Shown: in pieces, positions 34,273-42,893 of the stretch
Layout: every line of letters begins with the position of its first letter
Position numbering within the stretch: the first letter of the stretch is position 1
Source of the DNA: Antiquaquibacter soli
GTDB taxonomy: Bacteria; Actinomycetota; Actinomycetes; Actinomycetales; Microbacteriaceae
DNA: 64,000 nucleotides
NCBI RefSeq assembly: GCF_030580675.1
Contig: NZ_JAUQUB010000005.1
Coordinates: forward strand, 1-64,000
Direction of reading: 5' to 3'
Position numbers and translations under genes: made by a program
Notes under the pieces: generated by a model
What the model was told of the DNA's origin: nothing
Database searches by the model: none
The model's input: the letters and a program-made list of their open reading frames with translations, nothing else

Positions 34273-35699
34273 AGACCCTCATCACCGACGCCGCCGTCGT
34301 CACCATGGACCCGGAGCTCGGGGACTTCGAGCGCGCGAACATCCTCATCGAGGACGGCCGCATCGTCGCCGTCGCGCCGGGGCTCGAGGCCGACGCCGAG
34401 CGCATCGACGGGTCCACCAAGATCGCGATGCCGGGCATGGTCGATACCCACCGGCACACCTGGCAGACGGCGCTGCGCGGGATGCTCGCCGACGGCAACA
34501 TCCCCGACTACCTCCGGGGCATCCGACTGCAGATGGCGCCGCGCTACCGGGCGGTCGACATGTACGCCGGCAACTACGTCGGCGCGCTCGACGCCCTCAA
34601 CAGCGGAGTCACGACGCTCGTGGACTACTGCCACAACATCCTCGATCCCGAGTGCGCCGACGGCGCGGTGACGGGGCTGCGGGACGCGGGCATCCGCGCG
34701 CTCTACGGCCACGGGCTCACGCCGATCACGACGAACACGTGGAGCGAGAGCAAGGGCGGCCAGGAGGGTGCGGTCGACCCCGCGGACCTCGCCACTCGCG
34801 CGGCTCTGGCGCGGCGCATCCGCGACGAGTACTTCCCGACCGACTCGGGGCTGCTGCGCTTCGGCATCGCGCCGCAGGAGCTCGCGATCGCGCCGGCTTC
34901 GACCGTGCAGGCGGAGTTCGCCCTCGCCCGGGAGCTCGGTGCGCGCATCACCATGCACGCCAACCAGGTCATGGTCCGGCAGCTCTTCAAGGATGTCGAG
35001 GTGCTCGCCGAGCACGGACTCCTCGGCGACGACCTGCTGCTCGTGCACTGCACGTTCAACACGGCCGAGGAGTGGGAGCTGCTGCGCGACACCGGCACGA
35101 TGGTGTCGGTCTGCGCGGAGACCGAGATGCAGATGGGCATGGGCTACCCGGCGATCGCGGAGGTGACCGAGTACACGCGCGGCCCCAGCCTCGGCATCGA
35201 CTGCGTGAGCGGCTGCGGGGGAGACATGATCTCGCACAGCCGACTCGTGCTGCAGGCCACGCGGTACCGCGCCGACGAGCCCGGCTACCAGGAGTGGAAG
35301 GCTCCCCAGGTCATGTCATGGACGACTCGGGATGCCCTGCGCTGGCTCACCGTCAACGGCGCTGCCGCCGCCGGCATGGGCGACGAGATCGGTTCGCTCA
35401 CCCCGGGCAAGCGAGCGGATCTCGTGCTCCTCGAGATGGGCGGCGTCAGCCAGGCGGGCTGGAACCGCCGCGACCCCGCCGGGGCGATCGTCGCGCAGGC
35501 GCACGCGGGCTGCGTGGACACGGTTCTCGTCGAGGGTCGCGTCGTCAAGCGCGGCGGGGAGCTCGTCCACGTGGATGTCGCCGCGGCCCTCCGCGGACTC
35601 GAGGAGTCGCACGAGTACTTGCAGCAGCAGATGGACGAGAACGGCGGGTTCATCCCTCAGCCGCCCATCGACATCCCCCTCTACCGGGAGCGCGCCTAG
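34269..35699 (+). CDS. Amidohydrolase of the TRZ/ATZ class, no. 2
   Basis: 476-residue hydrolase with the canonical metal site: GMVDTHRHTWQTALRG (HxH), ITMHANQVM, LLVHCTFN, and the Asp in LGIDCVSGCGGDM. Closest in type to the 8-oxoguanine/guanine-deaminase and chlorohydrolase group, but the substrate is not decided by sequence. The ATG overlaps the dehydrogenase stop. Final gene of the 31469 operon. It is closer to amidohydrolase no. 3 than to no. 1, sharing for example DTHRHTWQ and GGDM. Confidence 0.86.
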   Translation: MKTLITDAAVVTMDPELGDFERANILIEDGRIVAVAPGLEADAERIDGSTKIAMPGMVDTHRHTWQTALRGMLADGNIPDYLRGIRLQMAPRYRAVDMYAGNYVGALDALNSGVTTLVDYCHNILDPECADGAVTGLRDAGIRALYGHGLTPITTNTWSESKGGQEGAVDPADLATRAALARRIRDEYFPTDSGLLRFGIAPQELAIAPASTVQAEFALARELGARITMHANQVMVRQLFKDVEVLAEHGLLGDDLLLVHCTFNTAEEWELLRDTGTMVSVCAETEMQMGMGYPAIAEVTEYTRGPSLGIDCVSGCGGDMISHSRLVLQATRYRADEPGYQEWKAPQVMSWTTRDALRWLTVNGAAAAGMGDEIGSLTPGKRADLVLLEMGGVSQAGWNRRDPAGAIVAQAHAGCVDTVLVEGRVVKRGGELVHVDVAAALRGLEESHEYLQQQMDENGGFIPQPPIDIPLYRERA

Positions 35700-35712
35700 C
35701 GCCCTCTCCGAC

Positions 35713-35780
35713 GAATGTTCATTGAGAGTAAACATTATGGTCACTCTCACTTGACACTCGTGCAGTGCCGCTTCTAGCAT
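35713..35780 (+). promoter_or_regulatory. Promoter and operators of the transporter operon
   Basis: -35 TTGACA (35751-35756), 18-bp spacer, -10 TAGCAT (35775-35780), about 75 bp before the third amidohydrolase. Directly upstream is the inverted repeat TGAGAGT (35723-35729) / ACTCTCA (35743-35749) with a 13-nt spacer. Overlapping its left arm on the minus strand is TCAATGAACATTC (35725-35713), related to the motif at 31440. This looks like a regulated sigma-70-type promoter. Confidence 0.7.
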
Positions 35781-35854
35781 GGCGATACACACCCAACGCG
35801 TCGTGGCGGTCGGTCGACAACCACGTCGCCCACCACCTGGAGTCAACGACGACT

Positions 35855-37243
35855 ATGAGCACTCGCACCCTGCTCCGCGGCGGGACCGTCATCACTTCGG
35901 CCTCGGCCGGCGAGGTCCTCCCGGCAACGGACATCCTCATCGGAACCGACGGCACCATCGAGGCCATCGGCCCCGACCTCTCGGCCGCGGACGCCGAGGT
36001 CATCGACGTCTCGGGACGCATCGTCCTCCCGGGCTTCGTCGACACCCACCGCCACACCTGGCAGTCGGTCGTGCGCAACGTCGCCTCCGACTGGTCGCTC
36101 ACCGAGTACCTCGCGGGGCTGCACACCGGCCTCTCGAAGTACTTCCGCCCCGAGGACACCTACACCGGCAACTACCTCGGTGCCCTCGAGGCGCTCGACT
36201 CCGGGATCACGACCCTCGTCGACTGGTCGCACAACCTCGCGACCCCCGCCCACGCGGACGCCGCCATCCAGGCCCTCCAGGACACCGGGATGCGCGCCGT
36301 CTTCGCCCACGGCGGCGGCTCGAAGCAGTGGGGCGCACCGCTCCCGTCGCCGAACAACCACCCCGAGGATGCCCGTCGCATCCGCGACCAGTACTTCTCC
36401 GACAACACGGGCCTCGTCACCATGGCGCTCGCCCTGCGCGGCCCGCAGTTCACGCTCCCCGAGGTCAACAAGCACGACTTCGAACTCGCGAACGACCTCG
36501 ACCTGCGCGTCACCGTCCACGTCGGCGACGGCTACTGGGGCAAGTCCGGCCCGATCCGCAAGATGAAGGACGACGGACTGCTCTCCGACCGCATCACCTA
36601 CGTGCACTGCTGCACGCTCGGCGATGACGAGCTCCAGATGATCGCGGACTCGGGCGGCACGGCATCCGTCGCCCCCGACGTCGAGATGCAGATGGGTCAC
36701 GGCTTCCCTGCGACCGGCCGACTGCTCAAGCACGGCATCCGCCCGACCTTCTCGATCGATGTGTGCAGCTCCAACGGCGGCGACATGTTCGGCACGATGC
36801 GCACCGCGATCGGGATGCAGCGGGCCCTCGACAACGCGCCCGCGGTCGAGACCGGCGAGACCATCGAGCGCATCGGGCTGAGCGTCAACGATGTCATCCA
36901 GTTCGCCACGATCGACGGAGCGCACGCCGCCGGGCTGGACTCGGTGACCGGCTCGCTCGTCGTCGGCAAGGCCGCCGACATCGTCGTCCTCGACGACCGC
37001 TCGCTCGCCCTCACGCCGCTCAACAACCCCATCGGCGCCGTCGTGTACAACTCCCACCCCGGGCTCGTGCGCGACGTGTTCGTCCAGGGCAAGCGGGTCA
37101 AGAAGGACGGCCAGCTCGTCGGCGTCGACTTCGCGAAGCTCAAGTCGCAGGCCGAGGCGTCGCGCGACTACATCGTCGGCGAGATGCCCGAGGCGCACCT
37201 CGACGGCTCCTGGCACCCCGACCTCGCGACCCAGTCGGCGTGA
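35855..37243 (+). CDS. Amidohydrolase of the TRZ/ATZ class, no. 3
   Basis: 462-residue hydrolase. HxH in GFVDTHRHTWQSVVRN near residue 62, the third His in VTVHVGDGYWG, the fourth in YVHCCTLG, and the metal Asp in FSIDVCSSNGGDM. ATG 35855 has no strong ribosome site; the mRNA leader from the mapped promoter would be about 68 nt. It is the first gene of the operon with the ribose-type ABC importer, and its stop overlaps the permease start (GTGA). It probably acts first on the imported compound. Confidence 0.86.
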   Translation: MSTRTLLRGGTVITSASAGEVLPATDILIGTDGTIEAIGPDLSAADAEVIDVSGRIVLPGFVDTHRHTWQSVVRNVASDWSLTEYLAGLHTGLSKYFRPEDTYTGNYLGALEALDSGITTLVDWSHNLATPAHADAAIQALQDTGMRAVFAHGGGSKQWGAPLPSPNNHPEDARRIRDQYFSDNTGLVTMALALRGPQFTLPEVNKHDFELANDLDLRVTVHVGDGYWGKSGPIRKMKDDGLLSDRITYVHCCTLGDDELQMIADSGGTASVAPDVEMQMGHGFPATGRLLKHGIRPTFSIDVCSSNGGDMFGTMRTAIGMQRALDNAPAVETGETIERIGLSVNDVIQFATIDGAHAAGLDSVTGSLVVGKAADIVVLDDRSLALTPLNNPIGAVVYNSHPGLVRDVFVQGKRVKKDGQLVGVDFAKLKSQAEASRDYIVGEMPEAHLDGSWHPDLATQSA

Positions 37244-38316
37244 CGGCGATGAGCGAGCAGACGACGACGTCGACCGCCGCACCGCGCACGGCGCCGGCCG
37301 ACCGCCGCTCGGCGGTGAGCGAGGTGCTGTCCTGGCCGGGCACCCGCGCGCTCATCGCGGTCCTCGCGCTGTTCGCGGTGAGCCCGCTCATCGCGATCGG
37401 CAGCGTCAGCCCGACCGCGATCGTCTCGATGCTGCCGTTCGCGGCACTCATCGCCATCGTCGCCGTCGGCCAGACGCTCGTGATCCAGCAGGGCGGACTC
37501 GACCTCTCGATCCCGGGAGCCGTCACGCTCGGCGCGCTCATCGCCGCGAAGTTCGGCACGGAGTGGGACCTCGCGACGGCCATCGTCGTCGCGATCGTGG
37601 GGACGTCCGTGTTCGGGCTGCTCAGCGGGATCGTCATCGCCTACTTCGGCCTGCCGCCGCTCGTGGTCACCATCGCGAGCAACGCCCTCATGATCGGTGC
37701 GGTGCAGGCGATCTCGGGCGGGTTCAGCGAGCAGAGCGCGAAAGCGCTCAGCGACTTCGCACTGAGCAGGCTGTGGGGCATCCCCGTCCTGGCATTCTTC
37801 GCCGTCGGGATCGTGATCATCGTGCACATCGTGCTCAAGCTCACGCGGCTCGGCCGGCGCTTCGAGCTCGTCGGCGAGAACCCCCGCAGCGCGGCCAACA
37901 TCGGCATCTCCACCCGCGGCTACGTGATCTCGTCGTACTGGCTCGCAACGATGCTCGGTGCGACGACGGGAGTGCTGCTCGCCGGCCTCCTCCGGCTGCC
38001 GACGCTCACCGCCGGCAACGACTACCTGCTGCCCTCGATCGCCGCCGTCGTGCTCGGCGGCACCGCCCTCACGGGCGGCAAGGGCAGCGTCATCGGCACG
38101 GCCCTCGGTGCGCTCTTCCTCGCGCAGCTCGGCCAGCTCGTCCAGACCTTCACGCAGGCCACGGCCGTGCAGAACATCGTCCAGGCGCTCATCATCGGCG
38201 TCGGGATCGTCGCCCAGCTCCAGCTGGGCGGCTCCTCCGCGAGGCTCAAGGGCCTCATGCGGAGATCCGCAGTACCCACCCCCAACACCAGCGACTCAAT
38301 GAGGAGTGAGAAGTGA
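37240..38316 (+). CDS. Ribose-type ABC importer, permease
   Basis: 358-residue integral membrane permease of the RbsC/BPD_transp_2 family with about ten membrane segments and the family motifs GGLDLSIPGAVTLGALIAAK and LGGTALTGGKGSVIGT. Start GTG 37240 overlaps the amidohydrolase stop (GTGA); an ATG nine bases later is possible. It is a second permease for the importer, since the ATPase gene downstream also carries a fused permease domain. The substrate may be a sugar, nucleoside or other small cyclic molecule. Confidence 0.9.
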   Translation: MTAMSEQTTTSTAAPRTAPADRRSAVSEVLSWPGTRALIAVLALFAVSPLIAIGSVSPTAIVSMLPFAALIAIVAVGQTLVIQQGGLDLSIPGAVTLGALIAAKFGTEWDLATAIVVAIVGTSVFGLLSGIVIAYFGLPPLVVTIASNALMIGAVQAISGGFSEQSAKALSDFALSRLWGIPVLAFFAVGIVIIVHIVLKLTRLGRRFELVGENPRSAANIGISTRGYVISSYWLATMLGATTGVLLAGLLRLPTLTAGNDYLLPSIAAVVLGGTALTGGKGSVIGTALGALFLAQLGQLVQTFTQATAVQNIVQALIIGVGIVAQLQLGGSSARLKGLMRRSAVPTPNTSDSMRSEK

Positions 38317-39500
38317 TCCGAATCATGAAGCACCGCCGACTGGCCGTCGCGGCCACGGCGGTCGCCCTGGGCGCGTTCGCGCTCTCGGGCTGTTCGTCCA
38401 CCAACGCCGGAGGCGGCGAGACGGGCGGCAACAACCTCGAGGCGGACATCGCCGCGGGCTCGGTCGGCACCGTCGACCAGTTCGCCGACATGGCCGACAT
38501 CTGCGACACCGACGCCGAGGCCGGCAGCATCACGCTCGGCGTCGTCGACGGCGGCGGCACCAACAGCTGGTCCAAGACGGTCCTCGCCGAGATCGAGAGC
38601 GAAGCGGCCAAGTGCCCCGCGCTCTCGAAGGTCGACTACGTCGCGGGCAGCTTCGACCTCGAGACGACGACGTCGGGCATCACGAGCCTCGCGGCCAAGG
38701 GCACCGACATCATCCTCGTCATCCCCGACGCCGGCCCGGGTGAGGCGCACCTCCCGGCGATCCGCCAGGCCACCCAGGCCGGGTCGATCGTCATCAACTT
38801 CGCGTCCGACCCGCAGGGCGAGGCCGGCGTCGACTACCTCGACTACACCGACCAGTCCCCGAAGTTCGTCGGCAAGACGAAGGCCGAGTGGCTCGTCGAG
38901 CAGCTCGGCGAGGAGGGCGGCAACGTCGTCTTCTTCGGCGGCCCGGCCGGCGCGCTCGTCTCCACCCAGGAGTTCGAGGGTGTGAGCGAGGTCTTCGCCG
39001 ACAACCCGCAGATCAACTTCCTGTCGAGCGAGCCGATCGCCACCAACTGGGACCCCGCGCAGGCGCAGCAGGCGATGGCCGGCCTCCTCTCGCAGGGTGA
39101 GAAGATCGACGCCGTGATCGCCGACTACGGCGCATCCGCGTCGGGCGTCATCCGCGCCTACGAGGCGGCGGGCATCTCGGTGCCGCTCATCACCACGACC
39201 GACGACAACTCGCTGAGCTGCGGCTTCGCCGACCTCAAGGCCGCGAACCCGGCCTACGAGCTCGCGACCGTCTCGAGCCGCACGTGGATCGGCCGCGTCG
39301 CCCTCCGCAAGGCCGTCGCCGCGTACCTCGGCGGATCCGACCAGGAGCCGTCGATCTACAACCTGGCCCTCTTCGAGGACTCGACCGGCTCTACCGCCGG
39401 CACGGTCACCCCGGAAGAGGCCTGCCTCCCCGACGCGCCGGCGGACGCCACGCCGTCGACGCTGCTCACCCCTGAAGAGATCACCGCTCTCTTCAGCTGA
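38313..39500 (+). CDS. Substrate-binding lipoprotein of the ribose-type ABC importer
   Basis: 395-residue periplasmic-binding-protein type I (Peripla_BP_4) lipoprotein: signal peptide, lipobox ALSGC near residue 27, then two lobes with the segments ITLGVVDGGGTNSWSKTVLA and VVFFGGPAG. GTG 38313 has GAGGAG 6 nt upstream and overlaps the permease stop (GTGA), so it is preferred over the ATG four codons later. It delivers the ligand to the two permeases and should define the island's substrate. Confidence 0.9.
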   Translation: MIRIMKHRRLAVAATAVALGAFALSGCSSTNAGGGETGGNNLEADIAAGSVGTVDQFADMADICDTDAEAGSITLGVVDGGGTNSWSKTVLAEIESEAAKCPALSKVDYVAGSFDLETTTSGITSLAAKGTDIILVIPDAGPGEAHLPAIRQATQAGSIVINFASDPQGEAGVDYLDYTDQSPKFVGKTKAEWLVEQLGEEGGNVVFFGGPAGALVSTQEFEGVSEVFADNPQINFLSSEPIATNWDPAQAQQAMAGLLSQGEKIDAVIADYGASASGVIRAYEAAGISVPLITTTDDNSLSCGFADLKAANPAYELATVSSRTWIGRVALRKAVAAYLGGSDQEPSIYNLALFEDSTGSTAGTVTPEEACLPDAPADATPSTLLTPEEITALFS

Positions 39501-39517
39501 TGAATGGAGACCCGACG

Positions 39518-42001
39518 ATGATGGATGCAGCTCTCACCCTGACCGGGATCACGAAGACCTACCCGGGTGTGCGCGCCCTCGATGACGTGAGCGTCTCGGT
39601 GGAGCGTGGGAAGGTCCACGCGGTCCTCGGCGAGAACGGTGCGGGCAAGTCCACCCTCGTCGGGATCGCCGCAGGGTCGGTCGTGCCCGATTCGGGCACG
39701 ATCGGCCTTGGCGGCGAGCAGTTCGCGCGCATCCAGCCGCGCGCGGCTCGCGAGCGGGGACTCGCGATCGTGTACCAGATCCCCGCCCTCGCCCCCTCGC
39801 TCACGGTGCTCGACGCCGTGCTGCTCCTCCTGCCCGAGTCGAAGCGGCCGAAGCGCCGCGGGGCGGGGGAGTGGCTCACCCGCCACTTCGAGAAGCTCGG
39901 CCTGCGCATCGACCCGGCGGCCACGATCTCGTCGCTCTCGCTGCGCGAGGCCCACCTCATCGAGATCGCGGCGGCACTCGCATCCGAGCCGTCCGTGCTC
40001 GTGCTCGACGAGCCCACCGAGGCGCTCGGCCCGGAGGAGACACGCTGGCTCTTCGACCGCATCGAGGAGCTGCTGGCCCAGGATGTCGCGATCGTGTACA
40101 TCACGCACCGCATCCCCGAGGTCGTGGAGATCGCCACCGACCTCACCGTGCTCCGCGACGGCAAGGTGGTCGGTCGCGGCGTCGTCGCCGACTACACCGA
40201 GGACCAGATCGTCGAGCTCATCGTCGGCCGGTCTCTCGAGACCACGTTCCCTGACAAGGCCGCGAACGCCCCCGAGGACGAGCCGCTGCTCGAAGTGCTC
40301 GAGCTGTCCGGCCCCGGCTTCTCGAACATCTCCCTCTCGCTGCTGCCCGGCCAGATCATCGGCCTCGCGGGAGTCGAGGGCAACGGCCAGCGCGAATTCC
40401 TCCGCGCTCTCGGCGGGCACGGCTCGACCTCGGGCAGGATGCTCGTGCGCGGCGAGGAGGTCTCGCTCCGCAACCCCAGATCGACTACTCGCGCGGGCGT
40501 CGCCTTCCTTCCCGGTGACCGCATCGGCAAGGCCATGTTCGGCAAGATGTCGGTGCGCGAGAACGTCATGGCCCCGTCGATCGACGAGGCCATGCCGACC
40601 GGGTTCGCCGACCGGCGCCGCGAGTACCGGATGACCCGCGAAGCGGTCGACGGCCTCGCGGTCAAGACCCCCACCCTCGAGACCCCCGTCATGGCACTGT
40701 CCGGCGGCAGCCAGCAGAAGGTGCTGCTCGCCCGCGCCCGCCTCGGGAACCCGCGCGTGCTGCTCGTCGAGGACCCCACCCAGGGCGTCGACGCGGGAGC
40801 CCGCGTCGAGATCTACGCCTTCCTGCGCGCGCTCGCCGACTCCGGCGTAGCCGTCGTCGTGCTCTCGACCGACGCCGTCGAGCTCGAGGGGCTGTGCGAC
40901 CGCGTGATCGTCTTCTCTCGCGGCCAGGTGCAGGCGACCCTCACGGGGACGGATGTCACCGAGCGCGCCATCACGGGCGCCGCCGTGCTCTCCACCACGG
41001 GCTCCGTGCGCACCGTCGACGCGGTGCCGTCGCGGAAGCGCCGCATCCCGCCCGCCCTCCGCGGGGAGGTGCAAGCCGGGGTGCTCGTGTTCCTCACGAT
41101 CGCCCTCGGCATCGCGACGACGTTCGTCTCCAGCGCGTTCGTCAGCCCCCTCAACATCAGCCAGCTGCTCGCGGGCGCCTCGGTGATCATCCTCGTCGGC
41201 CTCGCCCAGCTCCTCGTCGTCATGACGGGCGGCATCGACCTGAGCGTCGGGTCGGTGATCGCGCTCTCGACGGTCGTGATCTCGTTCTTCGGCCAGGGCG
41301 GCCCGGGCTACTTCGCGCTCGGCGTCGCGCTCACGATCGCCGTCGGACTCGGCGTGGGCCTCGTCAACGGCCTGCTCGTCACGCGGCTCTCACTGCCGCC
41401 GGTCATCGCGACGCTCGTCACGTCGATCGCGATCGTGGGCGTCGCCCAGGTGCTGCGCCCGAGCCCGGGCGGGTCCGCGACCGGCGACATCATGACCGCC
41501 ATCGGCACGACGATCGGCGGCGTGCCCCTCGTGCTGGTCGTCGCTGTCGTCGTGTCGGTGCTCATCTGGTTCATCATCCAGCGCACCGGCCTCGGTCGCG
41601 GCTTCCGGGCCGCCGGTTCCGACCCGGTGAAGGCGAATCGGATGGGCGTGAGCGTGCCGCGGATGCGCCTCTACGCCGCTCTCGCGGCGGGAGTGCTCGC
41701 GGCCCTCGCCGGCCTCGTGCTCTACACCCGCACCGGCATCGGCGACGCGAACACGGGCCAGGCGCTCACCCTGACGTCGGTGACGGCCATCGTCATCGCC
41801 GGCGCGAGCATCTTCGGCGGCTCGGGCTCGGCCATCGCGGTCGCTGCGGCGGGCCTCCTGCTGCAGACCATCACGAACGCCCTGTCCTACCTCGGACTGA
41901 GCCTGTCGTGGCAGTACTGGCTGCAGGGCGCGTTCGTGCTCATCGCGGCGGTCATCCCGATGATCGCGCGCTACCGGCGCCGAGCCCGGGAGATCGAGTG
42001 A
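39518..42001 (+). CDS. Ribose-type ABC importer: ATPase (two domains) fused to a permease
   Basis: 827-residue fusion. Residues about 1-490 are an RbsA-like double ATPase. The first domain has Walker A GENGAGKST and Walker B VLVLDEPTEAL, but its signature is degenerate (SSLSLREAHL). The second has a degenerate Walker A (GVEGNGQRE) and a good LSGGSQQKV signature. Residues about 510-827 are an RbsC-like permease (GGIDLSVGSVIALSTVVISF, GASIFGGSGSAIAV). The ATPase and permease are normally separate proteins. ATG 39518 has GGAGA 7 nt upstream; an ATG at 39500 overlapping the previous stop is the alternative. Confidence 0.9.
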   Translation: MMDAALTLTGITKTYPGVRALDDVSVSVERGKVHAVLGENGAGKSTLVGIAAGSVVPDSGTIGLGGEQFARIQPRAARERGLAIVYQIPALAPSLTVLDAVLLLLPESKRPKRRGAGEWLTRHFEKLGLRIDPAATISSLSLREAHLIEIAAALASEPSVLVLDEPTEALGPEETRWLFDRIEELLAQDVAIVYITHRIPEVVEIATDLTVLRDGKVVGRGVVADYTEDQIVELIVGRSLETTFPDKAANAPEDEPLLEVLELSGPGFSNISLSLLPGQIIGLAGVEGNGQREFLRALGGHGSTSGRMLVRGEEVSLRNPRSTTRAGVAFLPGDRIGKAMFGKMSVRENVMAPSIDEAMPTGFADRRREYRMTREAVDGLAVKTPTLETPVMALSGGSQQKVLLARARLGNPRVLLVEDPTQGVDAGARVEIYAFLRALADSGVAVVVLSTDAVELEGLCDRVIVFSRGQVQATLTGTDVTERAITGAAVLSTTGSVRTVDAVPSRKRRIPPALRGEVQAGVLVFLTIALGIATTFVSSAFVSPLNISQLLAGASVIILVGLAQLLVVMTGGIDLSVGSVIALSTVVISFFGQGGPGYFALGVALTIAVGLGVGLVNGLLVTRLSLPPVIATLVTSIAIVGVAQVLRPSPGGSATGDIMTAIGTTIGGVPLVLVVAVVVSVLIWFIIQRTGLGRGFRAAGSDPVKANRMGVSVPRMRLYAALAAGVLAALAGLVLYTRTGIGDANTGQALTLTSVTAIVIAGASIFGGSGSAIAVAAAGLLLQTITNALSYLGLSLSWQYWLQGAFVLIAAVIPMIARYRRRAREIE

Positions 42002-42024
42002 GCGCCGGGCGGCGCCCCGGTCGC

Positions 42025-42720
42025 TCAGCCGTGCAGCTCGTCCATCGCCCGCAGCACGTCGACCGCGGACGACAGCGGCGCGCCCTTCGCGGAGTCGCCG
42101 CCGGGAGCCGTCGGCATAGCCTGGTTCTGCTGGCGGCGGCCCACCACGAACCAGATGCCGCGGGCGACGGTCGTCCCGTTGTTGGAGTACAGGTGCGGCC
42201 GCACCGAGTCGAACTGGAGCGAGTCGCCGGGGCCGAGCACGTGAGTGTCGAAGTCCAGCTGGAGGGTCAGCTCGCCCTCGAGGATGTACGCGTACTCGAT
42301 GCCCGAGTGGCGCATGAGCTTTCCCTCGATGGAGCTGGATGCTCCGGGGTCGTAGCTCACGAGGAGAGCATCCGCCGGCCCGCCCTCGCCGACGGCGAGG
42401 CGCTCCCAGTGGACTCCGTTCTCCATCTCGAGCACGGGGTTCTCGCTCCCGCGCTGGACGGCAGGGAGCACAGGCCCGGTGTGACCGAACAGGGGCGCCG
42501 ACTGGCCCGGCGCGGGGGTGACCCCGAGGAGCTCGTCCATGGAGACGCCGAGGTGGTTGACCATCGCGTAGAGCGTCGAGACGGAGGGCTGCGTCTTGCC
42601 GGTCTCCACTTGGGAGATGAGGCTCGCGGAGACGCCGAGGGCTTGCGCCATGCTGCGGAGGCTCAGCCCCCGCTGCATCCGCGCATCCCGCAAGCGTGCG
42701 CCGATATCCTCCGCCGTCAT
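42025..42720 (-). CDS. XRE-family regulator with a C-terminal cupin
   Basis: 231-residue regulator: an HTH_3 domain (LRDARMQRGLSLRSMAQALG ... SLISQVETGKTQPSVSTLYA, about 10-65) followed by a cupin_2 sensor (EYAYILEGELTLQLDFDTHV, about 155-215). This class often controls catabolism or amino-acid/polyamine genes and senses a small ligand in the cupin. The ATG at 42720 has GGGAG 5-6 nt upstream; in-frame ATGs at 42735 and 42846 lack that. It is divergent from the creatinase-like operon and converges on the ABC operon. It is a good candidate for the regulator reading the TCAnTGAAC or ATACGC-AAC-GCGTAT sites. Confidence 0.87.
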   Translation of the reverse strand: MTAEDIGARLRDARMQRGLSLRSMAQALGVSASLISQVETGKTQPSVSTLYAMVNHLGVSMDELLGVTPAPGQSAPLFGHTGPVLPAVQRGSENPVLEMENGVHWERLAVGEGGPADALLVSYDPGASSSIEGKLMRHSGIEYAYILEGELTLQLDFDTHVLGPGDSLQFDSVRPHLYSNNGTTVARGIWFVVGRRQQNQAMPTAPGGDSAKGAPLSSAVDVLRAMDELHG

Positions 42721-42852
42721 TCTGTCTCCCGCCATCGTGGGGTCGTCATTGACCCGACCGTTCACCAAGTATCCAGCACCGGCGCACAGATCCTCGACAT
42801 TGTCGCGGTAGCCTCGGTGCGACCGTTTATCTCTACTAAACACCATTCTGTC

Positions 42853-42877
42853 TCACTGAACGATACGCAACGCGTAT
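42853..42877. promoter_or_regulatory. Operator-like motifs between the XRE regulator and the creatinase-like operon
   Basis: TCACTGAAC (42853-42861) is identical to the nonamer at 31440-31448. Next to it, ATACGC-AAC-GCGTAT (42863-42877) is a perfect palindrome with a 3-nt spacer, 17 bp before the ATG at 42894. Binding here would block the creatinase-like operon and probably the regulator's own promoter. Confidence 0.6.
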
Positions 42878-42893
42878 TCGGGGGAGGTCACTC

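Noticed and set aside
35843-37282. 479-codon minus-strand frame opposite the third amidohydrolase
   Set aside because: Antisense shadow; the amidohydrolase has its full metal site.
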